Source: Neomesorhizobium sp963726065 (lineage in GTDB: Bacteria > Pseudomonadota > Alphaproteobacteria > Rhizobiales > Rhizobiaceae). From it: a stretch of 64,000 bases of DNA. The DNA lies in NCBI GenBank assembly GCA_963726065.1, contig CAVSAU010000016.1, positions 372,001 through 436,000 on the forward strand, in the 5' to 3' direction. Each line of letters starts with the position of its first letter. The stretch's first letter is position 1. The translations under genes and the position numbers were made by a program. A model generated the notes under the pieces. It was not told the DNA's origin. It searched no databases and was given only the letters and a program-made list of their open reading frames with translations. Positions 34,820 through 44,161 of this stretch are shown one piece after another.

Positions 34820-35532
34820 GACGCCCGCTCCGCTGCCATTTTTTGCACGGTCTGCAGCGCTACGATCTTGCCATGCTCGATCCGCACGACATGATCGCAA
34901 GCGTCGAGAAGGTCGGCGTCATGCGAGGCGCAGATGATCGTCTTGCCGGCCTCGCTCGCCAGCCGCCGCAGCACCGACACGACATTTTGCCCGGCGGCTA
35001 TATCGAGGCTTGCGGTCGGCTCGTCGGCGAAGATCACCGGCGGATCGAACAGAAGAGCACGCGCGATCGCCACCCGCTGCTGCTCGCCGCGCGACAGCAG
35101 TGCCACTTTCGTGCGTTCGCGCGGCACCTCCAGCCGGTCCAGCAATTCGGCGCCGCGCCGCCTCAGCCTGCGCACCGACCATTGCGCGAACCAGCCGCCG
35201 ACCAGCACATTGTCTTCGGGGCTCATTTCTTCGATCAGGTGGAAATTCTGAAACACGAAGCCGGCGTTGTTCCGCCGCCAGGCGTCGCGCCGCGCTTCGC
35301 CGAGATTGGCAAGGTTCGTATCGTTCCAGCGAATCGAGCCGGCGTCGGGCCGCATCAAACCTGACAGCAGATAGAGCAGCGTCGACTTTCCGGAGCCCGA
35401 TGGTCCCGCCAAGGCAGTCATTGAGCCGGGCCGCGCATCCAGTGCCGCGCCGTTCACAGCTGTCATCCGGCCCCTGCCGGCTTCCGGGTAGGTCAGGACG
35501 AGGCCGGAGGCGGCAAGGGTCTGGCCAGTCAC
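34816..35532 (-). CDS. ABC transporter ATP-binding protein (LolD/MacB type)
   Basis: The 238-residue ATPase has Walker A GPSGSGKST, Q-loop FVFQNFHLIEEM, signature LSRGEQQRVAIARAL, Walker B VIFADEP and the switch His in CASHDADLL. It closely resembles LolD/MacB-type ATPases that power MacB-fold permeases rather than classic importers. It overlaps the permease gene by four bases and begins 3 bases after the DUF3299-like gene, so the three are one operon. Confidence 0.92.
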   Translation of the reverse strand: MTGQTLAASGLVLTYPEAGRGRMTAVNGAALDARPGSMTALAGPSGSGKSTLLYLLSGLMRPDAGSIRWNDTNLANLGEARRDAWRRNNAGFVFQNFHLIEEMSPEDNVLVGGWFAQWSVRRLRRRGAELLDRLEVPRERTKVALLSRGEQQRVAIARALLFDPPVIFADEPTASLDIAAGQNVVSVLRRLASEAGKTIICASHDADLLDACDHVVRIEHGKIVALQTVQKMAAERAS

Positions 35533-35535
35533 AGG

Positions 35536-35973
35536 CTAGCGCTTCACGTAGGTCGCGCCGGTGATGCGGATCAGGCTGACGAACTGGGTTTCCGGATCTT
35601 TCCAGAAGCCAATCTCCAGTTTGCCCTCAACATCGATCAGATCGGTGTAGCGCACCACGTCGATAGGATCGTCGCAATAGGCGACAACGAAGTCATCCGG
35701 CCACTGCGCCTCGCTTTCGCAGAACGGGCACACCGACATCGGCAGCTTGGTCAGCACGAAGAAACGCACCTCCGGCTTCAGCGGCGGCGCCATGTAGCCG
35801 GTCATCTGCACGATCTTGCCGTCGAGCGATTTGGTCAGGTCGGAAAGCTCGTCGCCCCTGACGTAGAGTTCGCGGAATTTCAGCACCGGCGCCGCGGCAT
35901 TGGCCGTAGCGCCAGGAAACATCATCGCACCCGTTCCGAGCGACAGGAATTTCAGAAGATCGCGCCGCCGCAC
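35536..35973 (-). CDS. Tat-exported DUF3299-like protein
   Basis: The 145-residue protein opens with a twin-arginine signal (MRRRDLLKFLSLGTGAMM then ATANAAAP). The mature part reads GKIVQMTGYMAPPLKPEV, FFVLTKLPMSVCPFCESEAQWP, then a C-terminal strand IDVEGKLEIGFWKD and FVSLIRITGA. This is the DUF3299-like pattern, with a CPFC pair that may bind metal or be redox active. It lies between the PCuAC-like gene and the ABC ATPase, all on one strand with short gaps, so it probably serves the same transporter in the periplasm. Confidence 0.75.
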   Translation of the reverse strand: MRRRDLLKFLSLGTGAMMFPGATANAAAPVLKFRELYVRGDELSDLTKSLDGKIVQMTGYMAPPLKPEVRFFVLTKLPMSVCPFCESEAQWPDDFVVAYCDDPIDVVRYTDLIDVEGKLEIGFWKDPETQFVSLIRITGATYVKR

Positions 35974-35999
35974 GCCAGCCTCCTTGCGCCTAAAACCGG

Positions 36000-36491
36000 T
36001 CAGTGCGCATGGCCGGCATGCGAGTGCTGCATCGCATCGGACGCTTCGATTTCCACGCCGAGTTCGACCGCGCCGGTCTTTTCGAATTGCAGCGTCAGGC
36101 CAAAATCTTCCCCCTTCACCAGGTCCCCGGTCAAGCCACGCAGTGCGATCGCCATGCCACCGGGATCGAGCGTGGTCTCGCCTGTCGCGATGTCGACCGG
36201 GCCAAGCGGCGTGGCGCCGCTGTTGCCGTCCTGCATGGTGATGCCGACGATCTCTGCCCGGCCGGCCTTTTCAGTCTCGGCCGCAAGCAGCCGGTCGGCC
36301 GCGCCCCTGTTCTCGATATCCATGAACACCAGCGTGTCGCTGCCCGCTGACGCCGCACGCGTCCAAGCATGCAGGATGCGGATATTGCCCTTTGTCGCAA
36401 CATGCTGGTGCTCCGCCGCAACGAGCGGCGGCGCAAGCACTGCCGAGGCGGCCGCGGCCAAAATCATCGCCCTCAAAAGAGGCATCTGCAT
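36000..36491 (-). CDS. PCuAC-like periplasmic protein lacking usual Cu ligands
   Basis: The roughly 163-residue protein has a signal peptide (MQMPLLRAMILAAAAS to PPLVAAEHQH) and a PCu(A)C-like fold (IRILHAWTRAASAGSD, LVFMDIENRGAADRLLAAETEKAG). Where copper chaperones have a His in the VEiHem segment, this one has AEIVGITM. Where they have HxM after PGG, it has PGGMAIALRGL. Both sites of the usual motif are therefore absent. Instead it has His near both ends (EHQH and HSHAGHAH). It begins 9 bases after a strong hairpin and precedes the DUF3299 and ABC genes. I infer metal binding of another kind, perhaps zinc. Confidence 0.78.
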   Translation of the reverse strand: MQMPLLRAMILAAAASAVLAPPLVAAEHQHVATKGNIRILHAWTRAASAGSDTLVFMDIENRGAADRLLAAETEKAGRAEIVGITMQDGNSGATPLGPVDIATGETTLDPGGMAIALRGLTGDLVKGEDFGLTLQFEKTGAVELGVEIEASDAMQHSHAGHAH

Positions 36492-36500
36492 TCCACTGCT

Positions 36501-36532
36501 AAAAAAGCGGCCGCCGGTTGTTCCGGCGGCCG
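36501..36532 (-). terminator. Terminator between phoA and the PCuAC-like gene
   Basis: CGGCCGCCGG (36508-36517) and CCGGCGGCCG (36523-36532) form a perfect 10-bp stem with a 5-base loop. On the minus strand it is followed by TTTTTT (36506-36501). It lies 22 bases past the phoA stop and only 9 bases before the ATG of the next gene. Confidence 0.85.
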
Positions 36533-36553
36533 GTGGGAGAAGGCATGACGGGG

Positions 36554-38069
36554 TTATTTCACGGCTCCTGTCGTCTCGGCCTTCACCCGCGACGGCAGCT
36601 GCGAGGCATAGGCCATGACATGGTAGATCAGGTTCTGCTCGACCACGCCGCGGAACAGGTGCGCCCATGGTCCGGCCGCGAAGATCGCAACGTCGTCGCC
36701 GCCATGCGTTTCGCTCTCGCCGAGCGGTACCAGCGCCGGCTGCAGGAAGTCGAGGTCGGTGGTGTCGACATTGGTCAGGTCCGGGCGCGGTTCGTCGAGC
36801 TTGGCGCCCGGGCCGTTGGCGTAGGAAAGAGTGGTGTAGGGCTTCTTATCGTCGCCGGTGCCGGCGATGCCGAGGATCGGGTTGTTGCGGCTGGGATAGC
36901 CGTTGATGGTCATCGTATGGCTGTGGTCGGCGGTGAGCACGATCAGCGTGTCTTGCGGATTGACCTTGTCATAGGCCACCTGCAGCGCCTGCGCGGCCGC
37001 AACCGTATCGGCCAGCGCGCGGGCGGCATTGCCGGCATGATGGGCGTGGTCGATGCGGCCGGCTTCGACCATCAGCACGAAGCCCTCGCTGTTCTTCGAC
37101 AGGACGTCGATCGCCTTGCCGGTCATTTCGGCCAGCGACGGCTCGCCGCCCTTGTCCTTGGCGCGGTCGGCCTCGTACTGCATGTGCGAGCGCTCGAACA
37201 GGCCGAACAGATGCTCGGTCTTTTCCGCGTCGACGGCATCGAATTCGGTCTTGTTCCAGACATAGGCGCCATCGTTGTATTTCGCCTTCCACTCGTCGAC
37301 GAGGTTGCGGCCATCCTTGCGCGCGCCCTTCTTGTCGGCAGCTTCCGGATCGGCAGCGCTCTCGGGCAGGAAGTTGGAGCGGCCGCCGCCGAGCACGACC
37401 TCGAAGCCATTGCCGGCGCTCCAGTCGATCAGCTGCGCGGCGATGTCCTTGCAGCCGTTCTGCTTGGCCTCGTCGGAAAGGTTGGCGTCGCTTTCCCAGT
37501 CGCGGAACGCGGTGTGCGCGTAGGCAGCCGCGGGCGTGGCGTGGGTGATGCGGGCCGTCGAGATGATGCCGGTGGAAAGACCTGCCTTCTCGGCCAGTTC
37601 GAAGATCGACTCGGCCTCGGCACCCTTCTGGCTGGCGCAGTTTTCGAGCGTCACCTTCTGGGTCACGCCGATGGTGCCGTTCAGCGATTTGACGCCGGTG
37701 GTCATCGCGGTTGCGGTCGGCGCGGAATCGGCCACCTGCGAAGTCATGCGTGTAGGTCTTCGACAGCGCCACATAGGGCAGCAGCTTCTCGAAGGAGAGC
37801 ACGTTGGATTCGCCGTCGACCCCTCGACTCTGGCCCTCGTAGATGCGGGCCGCCGTCAGCGTCGGAATACTGAAGCCATCAAGCACAAACAAGATGACGT
37901 TTTTCGCCCGACCGGTATTGGGCTGCTCGGCAAGCTTGGAGAACAGCTCCTGCTGCGCCGACACAAAATAGCTGTCAGTCTGCTGCGGCAGTGCCTGCTG
38001 CGCGTTTGCGGCCTGCGCCATCAGCGCCACCGAGGCGCTGCATAGGAATAGCTTGATCAATCTCTTCAT
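36554..38069 (-). CDS. phoA: Periplasmic alkaline phosphatase (one frameshift)
   Basis: This zinc- and magnesium-dependent phosphomonoesterase releases phosphate in the periplasm. The signal peptide is MKRLIKLFLCSASVALMAQAANA. The metal-ligand Asp is in NVILFVLDGFS, and the nucleophile Ser is in ADSAPTATAMTTG. Further metal ligands are in MVEAGRIDHAHHAGN and LTADHSHTM, with GGDDVAIFA near the end. About 505 residues. The first 110 residues lie in one frame and the rest in another. The break is near 37745 (GACTTCGCAG, one extra T would explain it). It ends with a good terminator, so it is likely a single-gene unit. Pho-box control is expected but I did not identify one. Confidence 0.9.
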
Positions 38070-38190
38070 GGTTCATCCCCGACGGTCGAAAGGAAGCCGA
38101 GCGCGAAGAGGTCCTGCGCGCCTCAGCCCGTTGTTAGCCGCTGCAAATGACAGTGATATGTAAGGCTCATCAAAAACCGCTTGAGAATTT

Positions 38191-38757
38191 TCAGCGCGGC
38201 TTTTCAAGTTCCATGAAGCGGATGCGGTTGCCGAACGGGTCGACGACCGCCGTCTCGATGCGGCCGTCCTCGACCTCGATGCCAGGTTTCATGTAGCGAT
38301 AGTGCTTGTCGGCGAGTTCCTGCTGGAAGGCCCTCACATCGATCATATAGACCACCATGTTGCCGCCGGGGCTGGCATCGCCGGCATGTTCGGTAAGATG
38401 CAACCGCAGGCCGCCACGCGATATCTGGGTGTAGAGCGGGAAGTTCTCGCCGTAGCGGTGTTCCCAGTCCACCTTGAAGCCGAGGAACCCGAGATAGAAT
38501 TCGTGCGCTTTGGCGACATCGAAGATGCGTACCATCGGCACCGCCTGCTCGAAGGCGATGCCGCCCTCGCCCGCGCCGGTTTTGGCGACCTCGCCGTCCT
38601 CGCCTTCGATCTTCGCCGAGAGGATATTCCAGGTGGCGACGCCAAACTGCTTGGCCACGATTTCGAGCGCCTCGCTGTGCGAAATCTCGACATTTCTTGC
38701 AGAAAGCGCCTCGCGCATGGCTTTCGCCATCGCCTTGGCATCCCTGAACGTACGCAT
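38191..38757 (-). CDS. Glyoxalase-superfamily protein with N-terminal helical domain
   Basis: The 188-residue protein has two parts. Residues 1-50 are helical (MRTFRDAKAMAKAMREALSA, SHSEALEIVAKQFGVATWNILSAKI), a segment often found ahead of bleomycin-resistance-like domains. Residues about 68-185 form a glyoxalase/dioxygenase-type beta-alpha-beta domain (VPMVRIFDVAKAHEFYLGFLGFKVDWEH in key part FDVAKAHEFYLGFLGF, then LRLHLTEHAG and VDPFGNRIRFME). The His and Glu positions could bind a metal. The role is unknown. It is divergent from uvrD. Confidence 0.82.
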   Translation of the reverse strand: MRTFRDAKAMAKAMREALSARNVEISHSEALEIVAKQFGVATWNILSAKIEGEDGEVAKTGAGEGGIAFEQAVPMVRIFDVAKAHEFYLGFLGFKVDWEHRYGENFPLYTQISRGGLRLHLTEHAGDASPGGNMVVYMIDVRAFQQELADKHYRYMKPGIEVEDGRIETAVVDPFGNRIRFMELEKPR

Positions 38758-39060
38758 GGATTTCCGATCCTTCTGGTGCGGCGAAGAATGCTGATCAGTG
38801 CCCGCATTGCTGATGCCTTCGCCGGCCGGAAGAGGACCAGGGGAAGAAGATCCGACGCATTCGCCATGCCCTTTCGGGCGCGGGCTGCCGGCTGCGTCGC
38901 TGCCGCGCGGAAAAAGCTAGTCGAGCTTGGCTGAAGGGTCAAGAAAGCGCGGGGATCGGATCGCCCCCGCTTCCCACTTCCGTCAAAGGAGAGATAGATA
39001 AAAAGAACAAAACGTAGACACTTCTGGCCTTTCCGCCCCGAATCACTACATTCGGGTCTG
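38758..39060. other. Divergent intergenic region ahead of uvrD
   Basis: This 303-base region separates the glyoxalase and uvrD starts. Frames that cross it look like shadows. I see no RNA gene, repeat or clear operator. Confidence 0.45.
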
Positions 39061-41730
39061 ATGTCAGGTTTTCCGGACGACATGCCCTTCTTCGACGAGG
39101 ACGTCCCGCGCCCGTCGCGCCAACCCGCGCCTGCCCCGCATGGCGGGCGGCATTGCCGCGCGCGCCATGGCCGCCCGCCAGGCTCAGGCGCCGGACTATC
39201 TCAAGGGCCTCAATCCCGAGCAGCGTCTGGCCGTCGAGACCACCGAGGGCCCGGTGCTGGTTCTCGCCGGCGCCGGCACCGGCAAGACGCGTGTGCTGAC
39301 CACCCGCATCGCCCATATTCTCGCCACCGGCCGAGCCTTCCCCAGCCAGATCCTCGCCGTCACCTTCACCAACAAGGCGGCGCGCGAGATGAAGGAGCGC
39401 GTCGGCGTGCTCGTCGGCGAGGCGGTCGAGGGCATGCCGTGGCTCGGCACCTTCCACTCGATCGGCGTCAAGCTGCTGCGCCGCCATGCCGAGCTTCGCC
39501 GGCCTGAAGTCCGGCTTCACCATCCTCGACACCGACGACGTCGTCCGCCTGATCAAGCAGATCATCCAGGCCGAAGGACTGGACGACAAGCGCTGGGCGC
39601 CGCGCACCTTCGCCATGATGATCGACGGCTGGAAGAACAAGGGCTTCGGCCCGTCCGATATTCCCGAGGGCGACGCCCGCTCCTTCGCCAACGGCAAGGG
39701 CCGCCAGCTCTATCAGGCCTATCAGGACCGCCTGCTGACGCTCAACGCCTGCGACTTCGGCGACCTTCTGCTGCACCCGATCCGCATCTTCCGCCAGCAC
39801 CACGACGTGCTCGCGGAATACCATCGCAAGTTCAAATACATCCTCGTCGACGAGTACCAGGACACCAACACCGCGCAGTACATGTGGCTGCGGCTGCTCG
39901 CGCAGCGGCCGAAAGTGGGCGGGACACAAACGGCCGAAGGCCGAGCGCGCGACCGCGCGCCGGGCGACGTTTCGCCCGCCCCCGCGGAGGCCAGCGAGCG
40001 TAGCGAGCGCTCGGCCGTGAGCGAAAGCAAACAGCAGCAGATAAACATCTGCTGCGTCGGCGACGACGACCAGTCGATCTATGGCTGGCGCGGCGCGGAG
40101 GTCGACAACATCCTGCGCTTCGACAAGGATTTTCCCGGCGCCACCGTCATCCGGCTCGAGCGCAATTACCGCTCGACCGCCCATATCCTCGGCGCCGCCT
40201 CGCATCTCATCGCCCACAATGAAGGGCCGCCTCGGCAAGACGCTGTTCACCGAACGGTCGCCGACCGGACGACGACAAGGTCAATGTCCACGCCGCCTGG
40301 GATTCGGAAGAGGAAGCCCGCGCCGTCGGCGAGGAGATCGAGCAGCTCCAGCGCAACGGCCACCAGCTCAACGACATGGCGATCCTGGTGCGCGCCTCCT
40401 TCCAGATGCGCGAGTTCGAAGACCGCTTCGTCACGCTCGGCCTCAACTACCGCGTCATCGGCGGCCCGCGCTTCTACGAGCGGCTGGAGATCCGCGATGC
40501 GCTGGCCTATCTTCCGCGTCGTCGCGCAAGGCGCCGACGACCTCGCCTTCGAGCGCATCGTCAACGTGCCGAAGCGCGGCCTCGGCGACGCCACCATCCG
40601 CCAGATCCACGACACGGCGCGCGCGCTTGCGCATCCCGATGCTGGCGGCAGCAAGCAACCTCGCCGAGAGCGACGAGCTGAAGCCGAAGCCGCGCGCCGC
40701 GCTGCGCGAGGTCGCCGCCAATTTCGAGCGCTGGCAGAAGGCTGCTGGACACACACGCCGCACACCGAACTCGCCGAGATCATCCTGGAGGAGAGCGGCT
40801 ATACGGACATGTGGAAGAACGACCGCTCGGCCGAAGCGCCGGGCCGGCTGGAAAACCTCAAGGAACTCATCCGCTCGATGGAGGAATACGAGTCGCTGCG
40901 CTGCTTCCTCGAACATGTGGCGCTGGTCATGGATGCCGAGCAGAACGCCGAGCTCGACGCCGTCACCATCATGACGCTGCATTCGGCCAAGGGCCTCGAA
41001 TTCGAGACCGTCTTCCTGCCCGGCTGGGAGGAAGGCCTGTTCCCGCACCAGCGCTCGCTCGACGAGGGCGGCCGCTCCGGCCTGGAGGAAGAGCGCCGCC
41101 TCGCCTATGTCGGCCTCACCCGCGCCAAGAAGAACCTGCACATCTGGTTCGTCTCCAACCGCCGCATCCACGGCCTCTGGCAATCGACCATCCCGTCGCG
41201 CTTCCTCGACGAACTGCCGGAAGCCCATGTCGAGGTCGCCGGAAGGCGGCAATTCCTATGGCGGCTACGGCAATGCTTACGGAGGCGGTTCGTTCGCCTC
41301 GGGCCGTGGCGGCCGCCAGAACCCTACGGCGCGTCGCGCTTCGACAATCTCGGCGCCGACAAATCGGGCGGCTCTTTCTCCAACACCTATGCGACGCCCG
41401 GCTGGCAGCGCGCCCAGCAAAACCGCACCGAGGCGACCGACCGCAACTGGGGCACCCGCTCCGGCCACGCGGTCGAGCGCATCGGCTACGGCGAGACCGA
41501 CTCCGGCTACGGCGCCGGCCGCGGCTCGATCAAGGCCCGCACCATCGACGGCGAACTGGTCGCCAAATCGGTGTCCGACCGAACCCTCGCCATTCAACGT
41601 CGGCGACCGGGTGTTCCACCAGAAATTCGGCAACGGCAATATCGCGGCGATCGACGGCAACAAGCTGACCATCGACTTCGACAAGGCCGGGCAGAAGAAG
41701 GTGCTGGACGGGTTCGTGACGGGGGTGTGA
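39061..41730 (+). CDS. uvrD: UvrD/PcrA-type DNA helicase (frameshifted)
   Basis: This superfamily 1 helicase, of about 890 residues, works in nucleotide excision and mismatch repair. Visible motifs in order: Q-motif LNPEQRLAVETTEGP, motif I AGAGTGKT, motif Ia AVTFTNKAAREMK, motif II FKYILVDEYQDTN, motif III VGDDDQSIYGWRGA, motif IV IRLERNYRST, motif V VTIMTLHSAKGLEFE, motif VI RRLAYVGLTRAKK. A Gly/Asn/Ser-rich linker and a Tudor-like end (GDRVFHQKFGNGNIAAIDG) close it. Frame breaks are near 39135, 39495, 40225, 40265, 40515, 40630, 40745, 41245 and 41595, most looking like one extra base. Between LLAQ and ICCVGDDDQ sits an extra in-frame insertion of about 135 bases. Confidence 0.9.
39939..40016. 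repeat. Palindromic element inserted in frame in uvrD
   Basis: GGCCGAGCGC (39939-39948) and GCGCTCGGCC (40007-40016) are a perfect 10-bp outer inverted repeat. Inside lies a second one, GGGCGA-CGTT-TCGCCC (39962-39977). It encodes Ala/Ser/Glu/Arg-rich residues (ASERSERSAVSES) absent from the usual UvrD pattern. It falls between helicase motifs II and III and keeps the frame. Confidence 0.7.
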
Positions 41731-41889
41731 GGATACCAAGGGGTAATTTTTCGACGTAACGCTAGGCTTCGCGCCAGCCAAAGTCGCTCCGATCATCACC
41801 TGAACGAACGAAGTTCGCGGTTACAAGCCGCTGCATTAAGTTACAGCCACGCCGTACCATCCACAGCGCGACGAAGGCAGCCGTCAATT

Positions 41890-42363
41890 TTAGCTGACTT
41901 TGAATCGGATGTCGTCAAAGCCGCTGACGTCGAGCCCGGTAAGTTGCGCGATGATCGGCACGGCCATTTGCGCGGCGGCGGCCACCGCCATCGTGCGGCC
42001 ATCCCCGCAGCCCGCAGACGCGCGATTACCGTACCAGCGATCGCCACGGCGAGTACAGCGAAGTAGAGTGGCTTGCTGGACTGGCGTCGCCACCGATGAT
42101 TTGACCGCGGCATTGACCCAGATGACCACGGAAGGCAGTGCCGAGTGCGACCGCAGCGCCTGCCCGCCAGGCGGCGTTGTTTGTCATCCGCGTCGCAAAG
42201 GGCCCCAGCGCGATCCGACGCTGCAAACCAGCGCGATCGCGAAGGCGAAGTCGAACAGCTCCCATTGGCCACGTCGTCGGTGAATTTTCAACGCATAGCG
42301 ACCAGCGGCAGCAGGATGAATGCAGCAGCGGCGCTCCCCCAATGATTCTCCAAAGGTGCCCAT
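41890..42363 (-). pseudogene. Small integral membrane protein, broken frame
   Basis: Pieces in three frames make up a membrane protein of about 155 residues: NHWGSAAAAFILLPLVAMR, then WELFDFAFAIALVCSVG, then MTNNAAWRAGAAVALGTAF, VVIWVNAAVK, YFAVLAVAIAGTVIARLRAAGMA, and MAVPIIAQLTGLDVSGFDDI ending FKVS. This looks like a family of four-helix membrane proteins of unknown role in rhizobia. Unlike the essential genes nearby, this one could be truly decayed; I cannot tell. The likely start is the ATG at 42363. No partner gene is clear. Confidence 0.55.
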
Positions 42364-42509
42364 GTGGTTTCCCCTGCGTGCCAACATCTGCCATCGCCAC
42401 CTGCGCGTTCCACGTCGGTTGTTGGGTCGGTCTCCGGTAGGCCGAACAAGCAGTATTTGCATGGCAATAAGGTGAAGGCGCCGCTGGGCGGCGGGCTTAA
42501 TTGCCGCCC

Positions 42510-43187
42510 TCACAGCCTCTCATACATCTCCGCGGCATCTGCCAGCGTGTAGCGCAGCGGCACCGCGCCCGGCGTCACCCACGCTTCGCCCGACTGCCCT
42601 GCGATCAGCCGGCAGGCGTTGGCGGTATCGGCCACCGCCCCGCCGTAGAGCCGGTTGGCGAGGTTGAGGACGCCGATGCGATGCATCGCCGCTGTCCCGC
42701 TGCCGCAGGCGTCTTTCACCAGCACGACGCGCAGGCCCGCCTTCTGCGCGTCCTTGACGCTGGCGTCGACGCAGGCCTCGGTCCACACGCCGGCGACAAA
42801 CAGCCATTCGACGCCGCGCGCCTTCAGTTCCCGCGCCAGCACTCCGTCGCCGAAGGCGCTTGCCTCGGCCTTGATCAACGTAGGCTCCGCACCCGCCGGC
42901 GCCACTTCGGGACAGATCGCCGTCAGCGGATCGCTTCTGTCGCTGAACGCAGACAGCCCGTCCGGCGTGACGGGGTGAAACGGCCGCGCCGCCGCGACGT
43001 CCACGATGTAGGCGCAATGATAGGCCGGCAGCGATGCTGCGCGCGCCGCTTCGAGCAGCAGCACAGCATTGGCGATTACCGTGCTGAAATTCTCGACCAG
43101 GAAGCGCCTGTCGTGGCGATGCTCCTCCTGCAGGTCGACCAGCAGAAGGGCCGCCTTGCCGGGCGGGATCGTCAGGGATTTGCGCAT
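42510..43187 (-). CDS. Isochorismatase-family cysteine hydrolase
   Basis: The 225-residue protein has the isochorismatase fold. The catalytic Asp is in AALLLVDLQEEH and the nucleophile Cys in VAGVWTEACVDAS, with the cis-peptide region before it. Members hydrolyse amides or vinyl ethers, for example nicotinamide, biuret or isochorismate. The family cannot be split by sequence alone here. It is intact, on its own, with 137 bases before the next gene on the same strand. Confidence 0.85.
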   Translation of the reverse strand: MRKSLTIPPGKAALLLVDLQEEHRHDRRFLVENFSTVIANAVLLLEAARAASLPAYHCAYIVDVAAARPFHPVTPDGLSAFSDRSDPLTAICPEVAPAGAEPTLIKAEASAFGDGVLARELKARGVEWLFVAGVWTEACVDASVKDAQKAGLRVVLVKDACGSGTAAMHRIGVLNLANRLYGGAVADTANACRLIAGQSGEAWVTPGAVPLRYTLADAAEMYERL

Positions 43188-43323
43188 GCGTATGAAAATC
43201 CGAAGATCGATTAAGACGCCGGAACGCGGTTGGAACTCCGCAAACGCGACGCCGTGATCCTAGGGCGGCGCCAACCGGCTTGCATCGCCACACCGACCTT
43301 TGCTGTGAGCCCGGCGACCACCC

Positions 43324-43683
43324 TCACCCATCGAGGACCGCCTTGATGACCACTGCCTGGTTTCGCGCTTCATCTCTGGCGGAATAGAGCAGAGTGAGCG
43401 GCCCCTCTTTCGCGCGCGCCGCCAGGTCATCGAGCAGCGACCGTTTGTCCCCGAGTTCGTCGGCATAACGGCTGCGAAACTCCGGCCAGCGCTCGGGCCG
43501 ATGCCCGAACCATTTTCTGAGTTCGGTAGAAGGCCCGATCTCCTTCATCCAAAGATCGACGGCCGCCTTTTCTTTCGCCATGCCGCGCGGCCACACCCGG
43601 TCGACGAGCACCCGAAAACCGTCCGAGGCTTCCGGCGCCTCGTAGACACGCTTGATACGGACCGTGCGGTTCGTAGAAATCAC
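43324..43683 (-). CDS. DUF488 family protein
   Basis: From GTG 43683, 119 residues match DUF488 (YeaO-like): TVRIKRVYEAPEASDGFRVLVDRVWPRGMAKEKA by key parts IKRVYEAP and LVDRVWPRG, then ELRKWFGHRPERWPEFRSRYADEL, and ending LTLLYSARDEARNQAVVIKAVL. AAGGA lies seven bases before the GTG, and the family normally starts here. The frame stays open upstream to 43944, but that part belongs to the small membrane protein. The function is unknown, with proposed links to nucleic acid or ADP-ribose chemistry. Confidence 0.8.
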   Translation of the reverse strand: MISTNRTVRIKRVYEAPEASDGFRVLVDRVWPRGMAKEKAAVDLWMKEIGPSTELRKWFGHRPERWPEFRSRYADELGDKRSLLDDLAARAKEGPLTLLYSARDEARNQAVVIKAVLDG

Positions 43684-44150
43684 AGCGGATCCTTCCTTTC
43701 GCACCCCGCGAACCACAGCCGGCGCGAAGGAGCGCAGCCACGGCGACACCTTGCCCGTCAATTTCCGAGTCGAGTGAGCATGAAAGCTATTTAATCGCGT
43801 CGGGTGCCAACGAGATAGTTCAACTCCCATTCCTGCCGGATACTTCATCGGTTGGGCTTCAGTATGGACCCGCCTTGGAAGGAATTCCTCGGCGTTTTTC
43901 TTCCACTCGTGGCGGTAGAAAAACCAAGGAACAATCAAGAGCATCGTGCTGAAAACATAGGACCAGGTCGTTGGATCAGGCAGACCGAAATAGTTGACAT
44001 TGAGTAGTGCAGCTCCGGGCTAGCAGCGAGCGTCTGACCAACTAGTTTGTCTTGCTTTAGATCGTAAAGCTCAAATTCGAGGCGATTGATATAGGATTTT
44101 ACCTCTTCGGGCAGATCGTCCTGTGTGGCCGCGGGATGCTTATCTTTCAT
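43684..44150 (-). CDS. Small membrane protein, frameshifted, end unclear
   Basis: I do not recognise the family. From ATG 44150 it reads MKDKHPAATQDDLPEEVKSYINRL, a helical head (EFELYDLKQDKLVGQTLAAS), then after a shift near 44015 GAALLNVNYFGLPDPTTWSYVF and a membrane helix STMLLIVPWFFYRHEWKKNAEEF. The frame then runs on without a stop into the DUF488 gene, so a stop codon has probably been lost to another indel and the real end is likely near 43800-43850. It begins 12 bases after the iron-permease-like gene. Confidence 0.45.
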
Positions 44151-44161
44151 GCGAAACGAAT

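Noticed and set aside
36000..36668. PCuAC-like gene starting at 36668.
   Set aside because: That frame begins inside phoA and crosses the terminator. The signal peptide begins at 36491 or 36485.
43684..43944. DUF488 as a 206-residue protein with a membrane head.
   Set aside because: The head belongs to another small membrane protein joined by a lost stop; the GTG at 43683 has a good ribosome site and family-typical start.
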